A DNA stretch of 64,000 bases from Ligula intestinalis (lineage: Eukaryota; Platyhelminthes; Cestoda; Diphyllobothriidea; Diphyllobothriidae), in NCBI GenBank assembly GCA_036362985.1, contig JAYGXS010000008.1, positions 8,381,444-8,445,443 on the forward strand. Reading direction: 5' to 3'. Below are positions 21,410 through 33,716 of the stretch, in pieces. The translations under genes were made by a program, and so were the position numbers. Below the pieces are notes generated by a model. That model had not been told where the DNA came from and did no database searches. It saw nothing but the letters and a program-made list of their open reading frames with translations. Position 1 is the stretch's first letter, and each line of letters begins with the position of its first letter.

Positions 21410-21652
21410 CCCTCAAGCTATTCAAAATTTCTTGGACATCAACTGTTGGCTACGACAGAAGCGGCCGTCATCAGACTACGCCGACCGGTCCTGTGCACCC
21501 AAAGAACTTCGTCGCGGATACGCATTTATCCTGGTCAAAAACCGCTGATCCAACAGCCAGTAGCTTATCACCTCGGCCAACTACCAGTTCGCCCTAATGC
21601 TGATCAAATTTTGATCACGATTACCCCTCCCTGACAACCGTTCTATTTTTTA
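21410..21652 (+). pseudogene. PLE C-terminus, right arm of a palindrome (P6b)
   Basis: Encodes KVPSSYSKFLGHQLLATTEA then VIRLRRPVLCTQRTS, the common PLE C-terminal sequence, truncated at the same codon as the left arm. The arms differ at many single bases, so the duplication is old. Confidence 0.75.
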
Positions 21653-21799
21653 TACCAGCCCGCATAGTTTATTTGCTTTATACCATGAAAAGGTAAAGGT
21701 CTGACGAGAATTTATCGAAAACAAACTTATGTTCATCCATTCATCTTCTGAATTTTTTTATGGAAATTTTCGCAAATTTCTAATTAACGTAGTTGCTTA

Positions 21800-22140
21800 T
21801 GTTCTCTTCCGATAGACTATTTTTACTACTACTACCACCACCACGACCACTTCCTTTCTCTTAAATCACAAACTTTTCTCTCTGAAATGAATCAAGCTTT
21901 GAACCACGTTTGGTGAGAACCACTGACTTGTCCCCCTTCAAAGAGGTAAAATCCGCCTGGGGTTGTTTAAGTAACCACATCATCCAGAATTGCTATGATA
22001 TCGCGCCATATTCAAGGTCACTGCAATTCTTTTTGTAGGAGGCAAAACTGCCCCCTTTTGTTTAGGTGCACTTTTCGGCTTTTTTGTTTTTACAGAACTT
22101 TTGAATTGCGCTCACACTCCATAATCGAGGTGGGCCCGAG
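21800..22140 (+). repeat. repeat K, copy 1
   Basis: Matches 23990-24330 and 26120-26300 (AACCACGTT, ATATCGCGCCA, CAAGGTCACTGCAATTC, ATCGAGGTGGG). Contains short AC-rich and CCA triplet runs near 21826-21850. Non-coding. Confidence 0.65.
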
Positions 22141-22314
22141 AGCTGGTCTAGAGAGCCCGCAGTCTAATGGATGTGAGAAGGGAGTAGAAGAAGCCAAACG
22201 ACTGCCTGAGTATTTCGAGAAAAATGAAAGAACACAACAGAAGTCGCGAATGAATATGCCTAAGATTAATCCAAAATCTTTTGACAGCAAGTTACCTCTT
22301 GAAAAAGCGCACTA

Positions 22315-23600
22315 ATTAGATATTTCGGCGTAGAATATCTGTGTACTTAACCTTTTTCAAAGTATAGGTCAAGATAAAAATGAAAAATGTTGACTGGTTT
22401 ACTCGACTTCCCTAAAATATAGAGATAAATCTTCTGATAAAGCAGAAAGAAACCACATATATGCCGGAGCAGTTTTCAGCATACTGATTTACTTCTAGGC
22501 TCAATTCTAAGGTATCCAAAGCACAGCGGAGGGGCTGAATACCAACAATGGTTTTTGGGAAACCAATAATCGTCTGCCCATTCCATTTCCAACTTTTCTA
22601 TTCATTGATTCTGCTCTATAGACAGAAAATATTGGTGCATTTTTTGCATACGGCTTGACAGAGAATATTAACGGCATGTTTCGAGTGTTTGTATATATGC
22701 TTGTTTCTGCCGTTAATTCCGGTGGGGTGGAACAAATTTCAGCCATATGAGTTTATTATTTAACTTGATGGCACAAAAATTAGCAGATATGCATAATAAA
22801 ATTTACTTCACTGAATTCACTTTTCTTTTCTTGACAATAATGCATCATATCATAATTACACTAAACTCAAAGCAGAATTTTCTGTTCTCCAAACGGAAAT
22901 GTTTTTCGTACATTTGTTTAATTATCGACTCAGTTCTAAGGTAACAAATACAAAGTAGAGTGGCAGAATATCAACGACAATTATGCGAAAACTAATCATC
23001 TTCTGCCCTTTCCGGCTCACGTTATTCTATTCATTGTTTCATATGCTTCTTTGTCGTTCTTTTTGGGTGGGGTACAATAAATTACTGCCTTATAAGTTTA
23101 TTACTTAATTTTATGACAAAAAAACTTAATTGGTTTGCAAATTGACATTTTCTTACCATAATTCACTCTTCTTTCTCCGAGAATAGTGCGTTATATCATA
23201 ATTGCTCTTACTTCAATTTTATGAAAGCAATTAAAGTTGTATGTTCCCTGAACACATAAAAATAAAAGGTTTCTGGTTTCTTTTAACGTTCTTTATAGTT
23301 CAACATGCAGAAATAAACCGAGGTTTTGTTTAATAGCGTAGGAAAAGCCTTGGATACCAACGAACTTTGGATTTGGTCCTATTCCGCCCCTATTTGCCCC
23401 CGGTACACTGATTTGAACTGATATCATTTCTAGTAAACAACATTTTTGCGTTTGAAGGCAAATAAATGAAAGAATAAGCAGCCTCAAATGTGTGTTAAGT
23501 CCCTTACTAATATGTTGTTCTTCACATAAACACGTAGTTAACACGTATGCATGGCAATAATTGTGGCCTTGTACGGATTCAGAACATTTCAATTAAAGTG
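22315..23600 (+). repeat. family F, copy F2, with internal tandem duplication
   Basis: Begins GATATTTCGGCGTAG as in F1 at 11772. A unit of ~430 bases is present twice (from ~22510 and ~22940: both have TATCAACGACA/TACCAACAATG followed by TCTATTCATTG). The end CCTTGGATACCAACGAAC matches 13655 in F1. Confidence 0.65.
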
Positions 23601-23989
23601 TACTGTGACCTTTTGATTTTTTGGATTGCATTCTTAATCCAAACGAGTGTGGCGGTCAAATCCGGTTAATGCAGTCGTGTCACGTGCACACCCCAATAAA
23701 TCAAAATGTCAAAAGGACACACCCCCCCCCCCATTTATGCAAGCAATGTACAGTACTAGTAAAACTTGCTTCTTCCCCGCACTCGGTCACGTGCTTTTCT
23801 TCGCAAGCAAATAAAACTTTACTACACCTAATTTATTTTTTTCTGCTTAAATGCTCATTCCAGTCGCAGACTCATATTTAATCTTTTGAGGCCTTCTTGG
23901 TTATCACCATCAGCATCACTTGCAAGCTAGTCTTGATTACTGCTAGCTTTCTGCCCTTTACAATTTATTTGTCATTAACTTTGCATGCC

Positions 23990-24330
23990 ATCGCTTTTGT
24001 TCTCTTCCCGTAGACTATCTTCTCCATCATCGCTTCATTCTACTTGTATCAAAAATCCTCTTTTCTGACATTAACACAATGTTAAACCACGTTCGATGAT
24101 TACCGCTGGCTTGCCCCTTTCAAGGAGGCCAAATATGCCTGGATATGTTGAGTGATCACATCACGCCAGACTGTTAAGATATCGCGCCACCGAGAAGTTG
24201 TCGTTCAAGGTCACTGCAGTTCGTTGCGTAGGAGACCAAATCATCCTCTTTGTTTTAATGTACCTCTTTGTTTGATGACTTTTTATAGAATTTTTGAAGT
24301 GCGCTAACAGTCATCGAGGTGGGTAAGGTC
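23990..24330 (+). repeat. repeat K, copy 2
   Basis: See 21800-22140. It directly precedes an R repeat here. Confidence 0.65.
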
Positions 24331-24339
24331 TCAATAGAA

Positions 24340-24850
24340 TTAACATTTGTAACTGCGATCTTCCAGGTCCGATTCCTTAGGAGAAGAGAAATGTCTTGGG
24401 AAATTTAGAGTGATAAGAAGAGTTTATTTTGTAGAGAAGGATTGGAAAATTAGATAGAAGGAGATTTGGCCGTCAGAAGAGCGCAGTCCATTCTCTACTC
24501 GGGTCGGGTCCGAAGTGCAGGCCTGACACCAGTCACCGAATGAAGGTTTGGGTTCAGAGGGATAGAGGTCAACTTACTGCATGAGGCTAGTCTACTAACG
24601 CGGGAATCGCACTGGACGGATTGAGGTCAAGCTATTCTGGATTGAAGCCAGGATGGGCCGGCACGGTGCGCACGCTCACCAGCAATGAGGAGTCGCGCGT
24701 CAACTTGCTCGTGCCCCATGTCATGGCGAAATATGCCTTCGCGCGAGGTTCTTTGCCCTGAATGTCCCCGTCTGCGGCGACACGCACGATGTGTGTGACA
24801 GACTGCAGAGCCACTAAATGTGCTCCAGTCAGACACCGCAGTTCGATGAA
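24340..24850 (-). repeat. LTR-like repeat family R, copy R4
   Basis: The + strand begins with the reverse tail (AACTGCGATCTTCCAGG, CCTTAGGAGAAGAG). The palindrome is mutated to TTTTGTAGAGAA. The remainder matches R10 and R17 (GAGGCTAGTCTACTAA, ATTGAGGTCAAGC). Confidence 0.65.
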
Positions 24851-25467
24851 TGAAAGAAATCGAACAGAGGAAGAATAGTTAAGTGTAGGGAAGAATGTAC
24901 GTCCCAATGGTAGGAGTTGGACAGCTGATGGTCGTATGGCTGACATTAATGAGCCAGGTGCAAGGGACAGCTATGATTTGCCTGAGCAGCTGTGGCTAGC
25001 ATCGGTGAGCTGTGTCACTGTCGTCATTGGTAGGAGGAAAGTTCCCGACTACGTGCGCATCGGCCTATTGGTAGGTGATTGATCATATCGATTATGTGTA
25101 TGAGTGAGCCCGATTAGTTGAGTTGAAGTTCGACGGCAAACAATATGCCTTGTCAGTGTTGATGGCGTTGAGGGAGGAGAGATACCGTTGGCATTCGAAG
25201 TAGGATCAAGCTTTGGAAAGGAGGTCCGGGTGCTGGCAATCATAGCAGGAACTGCTCTGCGCGATGGGGGCAAGGACTATAGCCCGGAGTCGATGAGGTT
25301 TAGGATCTCCGTGTCGCTTCACGGCACAATGTCCCTAATGAAATTCTCCGTATCGCGATCACAAAAGATGATAAAGAAAAGTTAAGTTGGAGGTGAGGGA
25401 GATTTCATGATTAAGCTCTGCCACATCAGAGGTTGACAGTTCATCGCATGCCGCGGTTCACCAGTTA
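24851..25467. other. no gene recognised
   Basis: Moderate GC. Several short frames on both strands, none with a domain. It might be an unrecognised extension of an R-type element. Confidence 0.25.
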
Positions 25468-25595
25468 TCGAGGAGTGTTAAGGCTACTAAACTCCTCCTA
25501 CCACATTCTGGCTTTCCCATTACTTCTATTCCTCCCCTGGGCGTGGAAGATCGCAGCCCTTAGGGTTAAAATTCTTAACAGAAACAGAGCCCGCG
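25468..25595. repeat. family R foldback remnant (R5)
   Basis: Starts with the reverse terminus (TTATCGAGGAGTGTTAAGG) and then switches to the forward tail (CCTACCACATTCTGGC, GAAGATCGCAGCC). Two opposite ends of R are fused with the middle lost. Confidence 0.6.
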
Positions 25596-26119
25596 ATAGG
25601 TTGACGCCCTCTTCTGACGTCCACCAGACAGTCCAGTCGACATTTAAATGATCAGTAGACCAACTCGAAATCACTGGGCAACCGCCTAAAGCATTGACCC
25701 CGACAGTGCCATCAATTACGACCATAAGCTCAATGGAAATCATAGGCCTACAAATAATACCCATTGCGGGTCTTTCGAGAAGACCAGAACCCTAGGGAAA
25801 CACCAGGCATATCTCTACATGGAAAATAAAAACTACTATTTTTCAAGAACGATAACAACAAGACGCAATGCTTAGTAGTCCCTGGGATTTTGATCATGCC
25901 CGTTTTGCATGATTGACACCACGACTTCGGTCATGCTGAAACTGAAACAGAGACCCGAAAACGATTTTGGTGACCATGGCTCCGAGAACAGGTTGCCTCT
26001 TTCTGTAACACTTGCATACGTGCGCCTGTTTTAAAAGTCTCATCCCACGACCTCGAGCACCACTTCAAAATATGACCACTGGCTTTCCTTTTATATCCTT
26101 GTTTTATTCCTTTTTTTTA
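25596..26119. other. no gene recognised
   Basis: Nothing supportable on either strand. Confidence 0.25.
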
Positions 26120-26300
26120 TCGACGTGGTCGGCCCTCTGCCCGTCGCTACCAGAAGCAACTGTTTGATTATAACCTATGCCTTGCCCCTTTCAGAGACTC
26201 AAAATCAGTCTGGGGTTTTTTCGTGACCACATCACGCCAAGTTGTTAAGATATCACGCCACTTAAAATTTTCCGTTCAAGGTCACTGCAATTCACCTTTC
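26120..26300 (+). repeat. repeat K, copy 3 (partial)
   Basis: GATATCACGCCAC and CAAGGTCACTGCAATTC match copies 1 and 2. Confidence 0.6.
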
Positions 26301-26399
26301 ACTAGTATGTGTGGAAACCTGTGAAATTATTAGCCTGATTATTAGTGAACTTTGGATGCAAACAACTTCGCACATTGAAACATCTTGACTTTTGATTGA

Positions 26400-27230
26400 G
26401 TAGGTTTCCAGTTAGTTTTATACAGTTCTGCGAATCCAGCAAAAAACTTTCAGGACAAATTTAACTGGGTAGTTTAGCGTATATCTGAACAGTTTATTTT
26501 GATCAACTGAGTGGATTTAATAATAAGAAGGGCTTTTGTTTGGAAAATTGCGCTCTTATTTAAAGCTATTGGGGGAAATAGGCTCTCATTTTTGCTAAAT
26601 TAGGAGTATGCTTATATAAAAGGAATTCCGTATGCCATAAGGAAAGACAGGACGAAACTTTCTTCTAAGATACATTGTGCTGTGGAAGAATTCCATAATA
26701 AGTAGAAAAAAAGTGGAATAATAATCCCCTCTGTACTGGAAAATTTTGTGCGAATTTGATCAAATGGAACTGAAGCTAAGTTTACGGAATCGCATTTATT
26801 TTCTAAAACAAGCAGTTTTAAAAATTATATTTAGCTATTCTGTGAAGTTTTTTGCACTAAATGCAGTAAAAAAGTTTTGTCGCATTTTGTTTAAACCTCA
26901 CCGCTGACCTTGCACAAAACCAAACCTTGTAATACATGTTACCGCGAAAGGGGAATTAAAGAAGGCCTTCTTGTATGTCAGTCAGGTAGAAATATGCTTT
27001 TTTGTTAATAATAAGTTCCGATCAAGCGTTTTTTAGCAACGGAAAAGACAGAAAAAGAATAAGTATTTCAAAAAATGGTCATATAAGTGGCCTGTTTTTC
27101 TGCATTCGCACGTTTATTACTGATCTTGGAATAAATCTCCTTAAGCGAAAAATAATCCGTTATAAATAAAAAGGTATGCCCTTTCATCTCCAGTTAAATT
27201 AAATCGTTTTTCTTCAGATAAATTAAAGAA
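26400..27230 (+). repeat. family F, copy F5
   Basis: Closely matches 11940-12760 over ~800 bases, with small indels. Followed immediately by the PLE. Confidence 0.75.
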
Positions 27231-27241
27231 ATTGTCAAAAT

Positions 27242-28713
27242 TCCCACAAGGAAAACTTACCGCTTAGGCCCATTGTCTCTCTTCGCGGCACCCCTACGTA
27301 CGGATTGCAAAATGGATGTTCACTCACCTCAAATTCCTGGCAGCAGGCTCGACAACAACCGTAGCTTCTGCCAAACAGTTCTTTGAGCGAATAAAGCATC
27401 TGAAGGTGGAACCAGATGACACCATGGTATCCTTCGATGTTGTCTCACTCTTCACTTCCATCCCACAACAACTAGTGATTGATGTTGTGGGACAACTTCT
27501 ATCCGAATGCTACAATGAGAACGAAAAACCCCTAAAGTCCGAACATCTGCTCGAACTTCTACGGCACTGCCTTAAAACGTACTTCATGTTTGGTGGACAA
27601 ATGTACGAGCAGATTAAAGGCGCTCCCATGGGCTCCCCTCTGTCAGGCCTGATTGCTGAAGTGGTGCTCCAACCGATAGAACACTTGGTCTTCACCAAGT
27701 ATCAACCGAAGTTATGGGCTCGTTATGTCGATGACACCTTCGTCATTGTAAAAACATCTGATGTCGAGCACCTCAAAGAGTTACTGAACTCGGTTGATTC
27801 AAATATCCAATTCACAATGGAGGTGTAAAGAAATGACCAACTACCCTTCCTCGATGTCCTGGTGCACCGGTGCTCGACTGGACTTCTGGAAACTATAGTA
27901 TTCAGAAAAGCCACCAACACGAATCAAGTACTACATTTCAACAGCCATCACCCTATGTGCCACAAACGTAGCTGCGTTCGTACTCTGTTCCAAAGAGTTC
28001 AAACACACTGCAGCATACCAGCCGCCCGAAGAGCTAAACAACAATATCTTCAGGAACTCTTCCGAGCTAATGGCTATCCAAATTCCTTTATCAAACAAAG
28101 CAGACGCCGAGTGAACAAACAACGGCCAGTACAAAGGCAACCTGATGTCTGGAGGGCCATTTCCTACATAAAAGGCTTCTCCGAAGCAGTCTCACGACTG
28201 TTACAACCTGCTGGCATAGGCATAGCCCATCGACCTCAAGCGACAATACGCCGCCAGGTGATGTAACGTAAAGACCGACTGCCCCCTACAGAAACCTCTG
28301 CGGTCGTCTACAAGATACTTTGCAATGAGGGAGACTGCAATTATGTTGGAGAAACAGGCCGCAAACTGCAAACCCGCCTACAAGAGCACAAACGAGCGGC
28401 CCAGAAGCTGGACCCAAACTCACAACTGGCGGCACACATCGCAGAAACTGGCCATAACTTTGATCTCCAAGGGGCGACCATCGTAGGCCGAGGAACCTCA
28501 AAGGCCGAAAGGCTGACTCTTGAGGCATGGCACTCGGATGCCAACTCGATCAACAGGCATCAAGAGCTGCCAGTGGCCTTCAAAGTCTTGCACCATTATT
28601 TGGGAAAGAGACGGAACGAAGCCAAACCACACATAGGGACGGCAAGCGAAGAGGATCCCACAACAAACCGGCCGGAGGGAGAGGTGGGGTTACCAGGACC
28701 ACCTACGGGGTGA
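27242..28713 (+). pseudogene. Penelope-like element: RT plus GIY-YIG endonuclease (P7)
   Basis: This is the best preserved PLE. It starts in frame as LPLRPIVSLRGTPTYGL, shifts by a one-base deletion at ~27306, then reads on in one frame from 27307 to TGA 28711. RT motif A is MVSFDVVSLFTSIP, motif B GAPMGSPLSGLIAEVVL, the catalytic box ARYVDDTFVIV, then LPFLDVLVHR. The linker (ANGYPNSFI, YIKGFSEAVSRLLQPAGIGI) leads to the GIY-YIG core VVYKILCNEGDCNYVGETGR, HIAETGHNFDL and ERLTLEAWHS (with the catalytic Glu). Two in-frame stops break it: TAA at 27826-27828 and TAA at 28264-28266. The N-terminal part is missing (5' truncation). Confidence 0.9.
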
Positions 28714-28746
28714 CAAGGCGGCACGCTAATTGCTGTTCATGACCCC

Positions 28747-28818
28747 CAGCTGGTTAGCGTACGCCACTGGCAGCTGGTTAGCGTACACCACTGACAGCTG
28801 ATTAGCGTACACCACTTT
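28747..28818 (+). repeat. tandem repeat, three 24 bp units
   Basis: Three 24-base units, each starting CAGCTGRTTAGCGTAC, with a few differences, right after the PLE stop. Probably part of its 3' end. Confidence 0.85.
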
Positions 28819-29224
28819 AATGCCCCCCCCCTCCCCCGACTCCAGTGACGACTAGTTGCCCCCCTCCCCCCATCCTTTTTTCGCTTGCTGTTTCTAACCC
28901 CCTGACAACCCGATGTTTTCTGACAGTTGATTGGCCTATAGCCACTATGATTAATTTCTTTTTTGGTTGCTTTCTCATCTCTGAAGATGGACTCCTGCAC
29001 GAGTTCGAAAGCTCAAAACAATAAATCAATTGATCTGGTGCTCGATATGCCTTCTTCCTCGTCCATGAATAGTACCTTTCAGTCTCTAACGAGTGGTGGA
29101 CAATTTTTCCACCCTTCAGCAACCATGTGGTGGTGTTTGTGTTAGTGGTAGTGTTGCTGGTGGTCCCCCAAGTCATTTACTAAATATAACTCTTCTTCCT
29201 CCGTTTGGATTCTTTTATCGCCCG
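28819..29224. other. PLE 3' flank, no gene
   Basis: C-rich tracts, then nothing recognised. GTGTTTGTGTTAGTGGTAG is a short low-complexity run. Confidence 0.3.
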
Positions 29225-29668
29225 AATTATGGCCCAGTAAGAGCGCACTTGTGGTGACTTCCTCCACGCATACGACCTCGCACGAAGGGTCACCGCTGCA
29301 AACGAGTGCGCATACACCGCAGCCTACGTCCCTCTCAAGGTCGAGCCACTACCGCGAGTCTTGGTATTATCCCCTTGAGGCCTCGAGGCAACCAGAGTGC
29401 GTGATTTCTGATTGGCTGCGGGAATGAAGCATGCACTGGGCTTCCAGCAGCCTTTTACGCTCTTGTCACTTCAAATGCAGTGCTGTGGCGGGTGGTTGCT
29501 CACTCGTCTGATAGTCAAATTCCTCTTACTTATTTTTCATCCCTTCTGTACAGAATAAACTGTTCCTACTACTTTGGCCTTTCATGTGTTTTCTGCTCCC
29601 AAAGAACCGGGGCTGACGATATCAATTGCGGGGGTTTAACCTTATAACCTTAACCTCCTGCACTGGAC
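29225..29668 (+). repeat. LTR-like repeat family R, copy R6
   Basis: Upstream half matches R15 (CTACCGCGAGTCTTGG, AACCAGAGTG). The tail has TTCTGTACAGAATAAACTG with AATAAA. Directly followed by R7 in the same orientation. Confidence 0.7.
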
Positions 29669-29679
29669 CTTTAGCGGTA

Positions 29680-30181
29680 ACGCAGCCCACCCTCTCTTAA
29701 CGCTAGACGTTACAGACGAGGTCACATAATGGCAATCTTCGTCGCCCGGCCGCGCTCTATCCAGCGAAGTCTCCCATGTCCGCATGCGACGCGCAATCTT
29801 TGCTCTCGCACGACTGGGGCGCACACGCGCACTCCTGACTGTTCGAGCCAATCATCGTCCTGATGCTGATTCACACAAAGCCCGCTCTGGGTCCTTGGGA
29901 CAATTCCCGCGCTGACGGACAGGTTGAAACCCGCCCCGCAGGGAGCGGGTGCAGGCAGCATCGCTGGCCGCTGTGACGACCCCACGCTCTCACACGGCTC
30001 TCAAGGTCGAACGTCATGCCAGACCGAGTGCCAACTTCCGCTTATTATTCTCCATTCCTTCTGCACTGAATATACTGTTTCTACCACGCTGGCCTCCCAC
30101 CTCTTCTTTTTCTCCTAAACAACCGGGTCTGAGGGCCGCACCTGCAAGGTTTAACTCTATTTACTTTAATTCCACTCGATA
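29680..30181 (+). repeat. LTR-like repeat family R, copy R7
   Basis: Upstream half matches R3 (TCTATCCAGCG, CCGCATGCGACGCGCAA). Ends with CTCGATA like R9 and R16. The AATAAA is mutated to AATATA. Confidence 0.7.
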
Positions 30182-30435
30182 GACTTGCTCACCTTCCGAC
30201 GTTTAAATCAAAGGTCTGGGATCGTGTGCGGCACGTGTTTTCTGGCTGTCTAGTTCTGTCAACCACTGCACCTACTTCCGCGTCCACTCATCCTCAGTCA
30301 CTCAGGTGGGTGGGCGAAAAGAGTACGGCAGATGCTGCGGAACTTCCCAACCAAAATAACCTAATTCATATGCAATTCAGCACACTGCGTCCGCCATGCG
30401 GCCTGACCAACATCGCAGGCCCCGTACACTTGCAG

Positions 30436-31013
30436 GGATAACTTAAATTGTACAGTTGGACAGGGTTAAAAGTGTCCTTTGATCACAACTCATCGTTTTC
30501 ACGCCGTCCGCATGGCTAGATCAGCGTGTAGAGGTTGGGGGGGGGGGGTTGGGAATGGGGAGGAAATAAGGGTAGGTTGGGGGCATTGGTCATGGGTCAG
30601 GTACGTGGAATGATAATTACTGTCATCTGTACGGTGTGAATGACTGTCACTAGGGCTTGAGGAGGGGCGATATGCGATCGCCACTTGGCGTCGGCGTCGA
30701 TCACAGGAGTAAAAGTGATCGTGTTAACGTCTCCTGGCAGGACAGCGTTGGATTGGCTAGCCGTATAGCTACTGCCTCGGCTGTTGTTAGCACCTATTGG
30801 TGTAGGCTTCTGGATAAGTTGGCTGGTGTCCGGTAGACAACCGGAAAGGTTTCATCAGGATAGATTTGGTTATTCGTGTGCGCGAATAGACCTCGATATA
30901 GCTATAGTTTCACCTTTACTTAACTAGGCCGGTATGAGTTCATGTACCCTCCTTTCCAGGCACCTCGTTGCTCGGCCAATGTGTCTTACTCCACAGGAGC
31001 AGGTGAAAAATTA
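30436..31013 (-). pseudogene. Penelope-like element GIY-YIG and 3' end (P8)
   Basis: The - strand reads FTCSCGVRHIGRATRCLERR (GIY-YIG core with Y-to-H change), HELIPA, a stop, then TFPVVYRTPANLSRSLHQ, a stop, LTTAEAVAIRLANPTLSC. The 3' untranslated part has a C-run and matches 61560-61815, the tail of P11. Confidence 0.75.
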
Positions 31014-31059
31014 AACTTACATGGATGCCAGGTGGTGATCGCCAAACGTCAACCTAAGT

Positions 31060-31185
31060 ATTTTCTCGTCCTCCAGTACAGAATATAATCTTCCTACCAC
31101 GCTGACCATCCAATGACTTCTCTCTTTTTGTAAGGAAGAGAGTCTGAAAGATCACAGCCATTAGGGCTAACTCGATTAGCCTTGA
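31060..31185 (+). repeat. family R fragment (R8)
   Basis: Only the 3' tail: AATATAATCTTCCTACC, then GATCACAGCC and a TTAGGGCTAACTC end. Confidence 0.55.
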
Positions 31186-31292
31186 CAATCTCCGATACCC
31201 CCAGTTACTACTGTGATCCGAAACCCCTCTGCTTTAGAACCTGGTCTCGTTGTGAGTCATCCAGATAGGTTCTGCATCCACGCCAGTTACTT

Positions 31293-31763
31293 TGTAGTGG
31301 TTTTAGTCCTACCGTCTTCAAGCGCAGCCACGCCACACACGAGGTCACGTGATGGCAGCCGCTCGCCCACCCTCGGTGACAGTGGCCTGAATCAACGCCC
31401 GATCCCCCATGGCAGTTAACGCGCCACACACCGACGCGGAACATTTGGCATCGTGCAACTGGAGCGCACATGCGCACCCCAGTCTTGTCTGAACAATCAT
31501 CTTCAAGGCTGACTAAGACGAAGACCGTTCTCTGTGGCCGCTGGGCTTACTGCCGCCAGGCTCGAACTTCGGATTCTGCCCCGCTGGGGTGCACACCTAC
31601 GCTCGTCCGATAGTAGGCTTTCTCCTATCTATTATCCACTCCTTCTGTTCAGAATTAATTCTTCCTTCCATCCTAGCCTCGCACCGACTGCTCTTCTCTT
31701 CTGGAGACGGGCCTGAATGTAGTAGTGACAAGCGTTTTCTCTATTAACCTTTATTCCTCGATA
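31293..31763 (+). repeat. LTR-like repeat family R, copy R9
   Basis: Starts TGTAGTGGTTTTAGTCC and ends CCTCGATA, so it shows both termini of the family. Flanking four-base strings (ACTT before, ACTG after) agree at three of four bases. Confidence 0.65.
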
Positions 31764-33240
31764 ACTGCGTCCAAATCCACTTCTGGTCATCCTGAACTTA
31801 TCTTCTCCTCCACTGTGCGAAAATGAGGCAGCCGCGACACAAGTCGGTTTCGTTACAGGCCCCTTCCTGTACAATTCATCACTTTATCCTATCCAAGTGA
31901 ATATGTTTGGACCTCCCCCACTGATACGGTCAGACAATCGTGTGGCTAGATTAAACGTGGCGATTCCATGATAGTGATGACGATGATGATGGGGAAACGC
32001 ATAAAATTTCGTATCAACTACACATTCTGTTCAAGTAGCCGCATTTTGGGACTGATGGTAAGTATGCAGGAACAGTAGAATTTCGCCGTTTTTTCTACTT
32101 GGTCGATGGCTGTCAAAACATTTCGGACAACATGCGGAACCGTATTTCATCCGCCCCTCTATCCCTCTCTCCGGTCAGTTGTATTTCGATTACCTTCCTA
32201 TCAAACGCCCTGTCCTTTCCAAAATCCGGACCTTCTACTCAAAAGACTCCTGCAAAGCAAGAATTCCCACTTCCACCTATCATCATCGCGCTGAATAAAA
32301 GTTTATTTCAGAGGATGCACAGGAAATATCGAAAATAAAATGGCATGAGGAGGAGGTGCTCGTGTCGACCGGATAGCTTTCCCTGAAGTGAGGTCTCGCC
32401 CTCTTGTTGGGGGTGAGCGCAGATCTCTGGACCTGAATACGTCCGACATCGAGACTGCTTGAACCTGTGTGTTTGCGAGATGTGATTACAAAAGCGTTAT
32501 GTACACATGAGATGTGATATCTCAAAAGAATGTGAATGCATTATATGGCATAGTTACAGGGCTCATCATCACGTGGTCATCTCACTGAGGGTAAGAAGAG
32601 ATCGTGGAGGACGAGTGATAGGCGATTGCAAGTTACCAGAAGTTGGCCACTTCCTCTGATCTCGGATTCACATGAGCTCCTCAATTCTGGTAATTTAGAA
32701 AGACAAAAGAAGCGCTTGCATCAGTCGTCGGACATGGCATTAAAATTTGCCTTGGAGTATCTAATATTAAGCACTATAGCGGTGGTACTCGTATTTTGAA
32801 TGGAGTAATTAAAATCTATTTAAAACAAAATACGGTTTGCACTATAGATGTGTACCTCGCTTTAGCTCCAAATAACAAAGCGTTGGTTCTCTTATAGCAA
32901 TTTCAATGCGATTTGAGCTCTACTTTCCTCGCTGTTTTTGAGCTTGCAATTGATTGGTTGTTGGGTCCTCTGCGTTGACATAATTGACAATACCAACCAA
33001 TGAGCGCATAGATGCTCACCTGCAATTAGATTATCGATTAGAGTGCACGCTCAGCGGCCGGGCGAACTCGTGAAGTGGCGCCTCCACCTCTGTCAGGCCG
33101 GCGTACGCAAGCTAGCGAACTCTGTCTTCTAGCTACCATTGTGAAAACTCGTTATTACTGCACTTCCGGTTTTTTAGTGTTTCATTTCCTATAAAAACAC
33201 ACTCATCAGCTTGACTCGGCAACCGAGACAGTCGATCTAT
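31764..33240. other. no gene recognised
   Basis: Contains a short GATGAT run (31976-31991). Nothing coding seen. 33180-33240 may be the beginning of the PLE fragment that follows. Confidence 0.3.
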
Positions 33241-33450
33241 TTCAAGTTCACTCCTCGCGCACTTAATCGATACGAACCACCAAGTTGATGCGAGAGCGGC
33301 CTTTCAAGTCGTATACCAGGCGCCGATATACGGCTCTAAAGATCAGCGCAAACGGGTGATCTCCACAGCCGAAGCCGTGGCAATCCTTTTAGCAAAGTCC
33401 ACTCCCTGCTGTCAAAAAGCGCTGGTAGTAGCAGTTTGCTAACCTTGGCC
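33241..33450 (+). pseudogene. Penelope-like element C-terminal fragment (P9)
   Basis: A clean frame gives LLAHLIDTNHQVDARAAF then QVVYQAPIYGSKDQRKRV, STAEAVAILLA and CCQKALV, aligned with the block after GIY-YIG in other copies. The nuclease core itself is missing. Confidence 0.75.
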
Positions 33451-33716
33451 GACTACACAAGTGAATCCAATGCCGTCCGAACCCACGCTATAAGAAGCCA
33501 TTGAGAGAAGGCAAACACACGCTAATCGTGAGAACATCCCTCTCCCTCCTCTTCCCGGCTTGCTGGACCCAACAGTTTCAACACGCTGGCGCCAGCATCC
33601 ATGAGAAGAGGGAATAACGAGATAACTAATTGCATATCTCAGCTCCCCCCCCCCTCCTTCAACCCCGAGGATTAGTTAAACACTATATATAACCGTCCAT
33701 TTTAGTTCCTGCAATT

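Noticed and set aside
24851..25467. gag-like gene of an LTR element next to R4
   Set aside because: Frames are short and no nucleocapsid or capsid motif can be seen.
28747..28818. CRISPR-like array
   Set aside because: Three contiguous 24 bp tandem units without spacers, after a PLE, in eukaryotic DNA.
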